NCBI GenBank assembly: GCA_046727955.1 | Contig: JBKPDO010000187.1 | Location: forward strand, 1 to 8,657 | DNA length: 8,657 bases | Direction: 5' to 3' | Source: DASVXQ01 sp046727955 | GTDB taxonomy: Bacteria > Actinomycetota > CALGFH01 | Shown here: in pieces, positions 7,893 to 8,657 of the stretch | Layout of the letters: every line of letters begins with the position of its first letter | Numbering within the stretch: the first letter of the stretch is position 1 | Program-made: the position numbers and the translations under genes | Notes under the pieces: model-generated | The model's database searches: none | The model's input: the letters and a program-made list of their open reading frames with translations, nothing else | What the model was told of the DNA's origin: nothing

Positions 7893-8349
7893 GCAAACCC
7901 GGGCTCCCCGCTTGGGGGGAGCCCGTCCGCGTCCGCGGTCCCGACGGGATTTGAACCCGCGACCTCCGCCTTGACAGGGAAGGTCCTGGGATTGCCGCGA
8001 TAGCGTAGCATCCTACCGCACCCCACTGTGTCCCAGGTCGGCGGCATGGCCGCGACTGGCGTCGTGAGGCTTCGTAGGGGCCCGCGAGGCGCGGTTGCTG
8101 ACATGCTGCTGACAGCTTTGCATTGGGACGCACAAGGATGCGGGTGTGGTCGGCACGGGTCTTGGGCGCGCGGCGGCTTTGGGCGGCCATGGTGGCCACC
8201 ATCATCAACGACCCGGCCGTGGTCGCGCCGTCGGCGTGGTCCGGGGACCCCCAGGGGGCGTCGTGATCGGCGAGCAGCGGCGCGGCGGGCGGCTGCGCCA
8301 CCGGCGGGGCCGGTGGGGGAGTGCGGTCGATCGTGGCCAGCTCGCCCAT
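7858..8349 (-). CDS. Truncated ORF of unknown function running into the tRNA scar
   Basis: ATG 8349 has AGGAGG 11 bases upstream. The first 75 or so codons show strong G/C third-position bias (MGELATIDRTPPPAPP, later RAPKTRADHTRIL). Bias is lost below about 8125. The frame then continues through the tRNA-Asp fragment and stops inside tRNA-Phe, which no genuine gene would do. I read it as an N-terminal piece of a gene cut by recombination at the attachment site. The segment SRRAPKTRADHTRIL vaguely resembles the start of a tyrosine-recombinase core-binding domain, but this is too weak to name it. Confidence 0.3.
   Translation of the reverse strand: MGELATIDRTPPPAPPVAQPPAAPLLADHDAPWGSPDHADGATTAGSLMMVATMAAQSRRAPKTRADHTRILVRPNAKLSAACQQPRLAGPYEASRRQSRPCRRPGTQWGAVGCYAIAAIPGPSLSRRRSRVQIPSGPRTRTGSPQAGSPGLRAGSSVGRACG
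7900..7925. other. Strong hairpin between the tRNA genes
   Basis: CGGGCTCCCC (7900-7909) and GGGGAGCCCG (7916-7925) form a perfect 10-bp inverted repeat with a 6-base loop. On the minus strand it sits between the tRNA-Asp 3' end and the tRNA-Phe 5' end and is followed by GGGTTTGC. It could help process a joint tRNA transcript or end transcription in part; there is no real T-run. Confidence 0.5.
7936..7978 (-). pseudogene. 3' half of tRNA-Asp (anticodon GTC), attachment-site scar
   Basis: On the minus strand the sequence starts inside an anticodon arm (CCTGTCAAGG, anticodon GTC). It continues through a variable loop and a T-arm GCGGG-TTCAAAT-CCCGT to a 3' acceptor strand CGGGACC (7943-7937) with discriminator G at 7936. 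That discriminator is typical of tRNA-Asp. Upstream of 7978 there is no matching 5' anticodon stem, no D-arm, and no GGTCCCG acceptor strand. A bare 3' half like this is what an integrated element leaves at its distal end. The element would extend to the right, with the intact tRNA-Asp at its other end. Loss by deletion or an assembly join would look the same. Confidence 0.75.
7985..8037. repeat. Nested inverted repeats beside the tRNA-Asp scar
   Basis: CCTGGGA (7985-7991) and TCCCAGG (8031-8037) are 7-bp complementary arms enclosing 39 bases. Inside, GTAG (8005-8008) and CTAC (8013-8016) form a second small hairpin. They lie directly next to the tRNA-Asp break point, where an integrase complex would assemble. 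No function can be shown from sequence. Confidence 0.35.
8096..8114. repeat. Direct repeat TGCTGACA x2, possible arm sites of the tRNA-Asp element
   Basis: TGCTGACA occurs at 8096-8103 and 8107-8114, an 11-bp period. The spacing and the shared core TGACA match the pair beside the integrase at 7773-7792. It lies about 120 bp into the presumed tRNA-Asp element from its scar, a normal distance for arm-type sites. Confidence 0.4.
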
Positions 8350-8521
8350 CGCGTGTCCTGCCTCCTGCCGCTGTTGCCTGGTCGCCGGCACGGCACCGTG
8401 GCATCGCGGGTGGCCGGCTCGAACGTATGGTCGCCGGTCGCGGTGGCGTCGTCCAGCGACCGGGGTCGCCGCGAAGTCCGCCGGATGGGCGGGACTAACC
8501 CACTTTCGATTCCTCGGGAAT

Positions 8522-8657
8522 GTGCGTCCAGTAGCTCGGGCGCCGAAGTGACCGAAGGAGGAGCGACGGTGTAACCGAGCGACAAGCTCACGGCAGCCAG
8601 CCGGTGTGAGTCCGGCCCGGGGAGACGCCAGGGTCCCCGGTAGCGCGGCCCCCGGCG
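8522..8657 (+). ncRNA. Possible 5' end of a group II intron, running out of the window
   Basis: GTGCG at 8522 matches the group II intron 5' consensus GUGYG. It is followed by a run of local hairpins: GAGC/GCTC (8577-8580 with 8586-8589), GCCGG/CCGGC around TGTGAGT (8600-8604 with 8612-8616), and CCGGGGA/TCCCCGG (8617-8623 with 8634-8640). The text GGTGTGAGTCC followed by GGTAGCGCGG resembles domain I of bacterial group II introns as I remember them. The catalytic domain V and any reverse transcriptase gene would lie beyond the window. It might instead be another structured RNA, or chance in GC-rich DNA. Confidence 0.4.

Noticed and set aside
8570..8657. Cobalamin-type riboswitch
   Set aside because: The GTGAGTCCGGC text looked similar at first, but the conserved B12-box is missing and the hairpin order does not fit.

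Overview
The window is GC-rich DNA with coding sequence strongly biased to G or C at third codon positions. It carries a tRNA-Phe(GAA) gene next to the remains of a tRNA-Asp gene. Neighbouring Asp and Phe tRNA genes, as far as I recall from actinobacterial genomes, plus the gene families present, suggest an actinobacterium. No species can be named from this sequence alone.

From the right: positions 8522-8657 look like the 5' end of a group II intron running out of the window (a hypothesis). Positions 7980-8350 hold a truncated minus-strand ORF and a pair of short direct repeats. The 3' half of a tRNA-Asp (7936-7978) and an intact tRNA-Phe (7820-7892) follow, separated by a strong hairpin. The Asp gene has lost its 5' half, as expected where an element integrated into tRNA-Asp ends; that element would extend rightward. 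The tRNA-Phe 3' end at 7820 faces left and abuts a second pair of 9-bp direct repeats and a tyrosine integrase (6473-7744). So the DNA to the left is most simply read as a second integrated element using tRNA-Phe as its attachment site. Its far end is outside the window.

The left element reads, on the minus strand: integrase, a 278-bp non-coding gap with a palindrome and a possible promoter, a 269-residue relaxase-like protein, and a TraA-type MobF relaxase-helicase of about 1217 residues. The last two overlap by ATGA. Facing them on the plus strand is a pentapeptide-repeat membrane protein that ends 13 bp from the end of traA. The first 272 bases may be the tail of another plus-strand gene. 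The small relaxase-like protein keeps the WDLVL strand, all three metal-binding histidines with identical spacing, and a candidate tyrosine. It therefore looks like a free-standing second relaxase domain made together with TraA, and it is the most unusual thing here.

Functionally this looks like an integrative and mobilizable or conjugative element: the integrase for insertion, the relaxase pair and helicase for nicking and unwinding at an origin of transfer, and the pentapeptide protein as probable cargo. No mating-channel genes, excisionase or FtsK-type TraB are visible. Three genes (pentapeptide protein, traA, integrase) carry seven single-base frame disruptions in total. Once corrected, each returns to family length with no stops, so sequencing error must be weighed against real gene decay.
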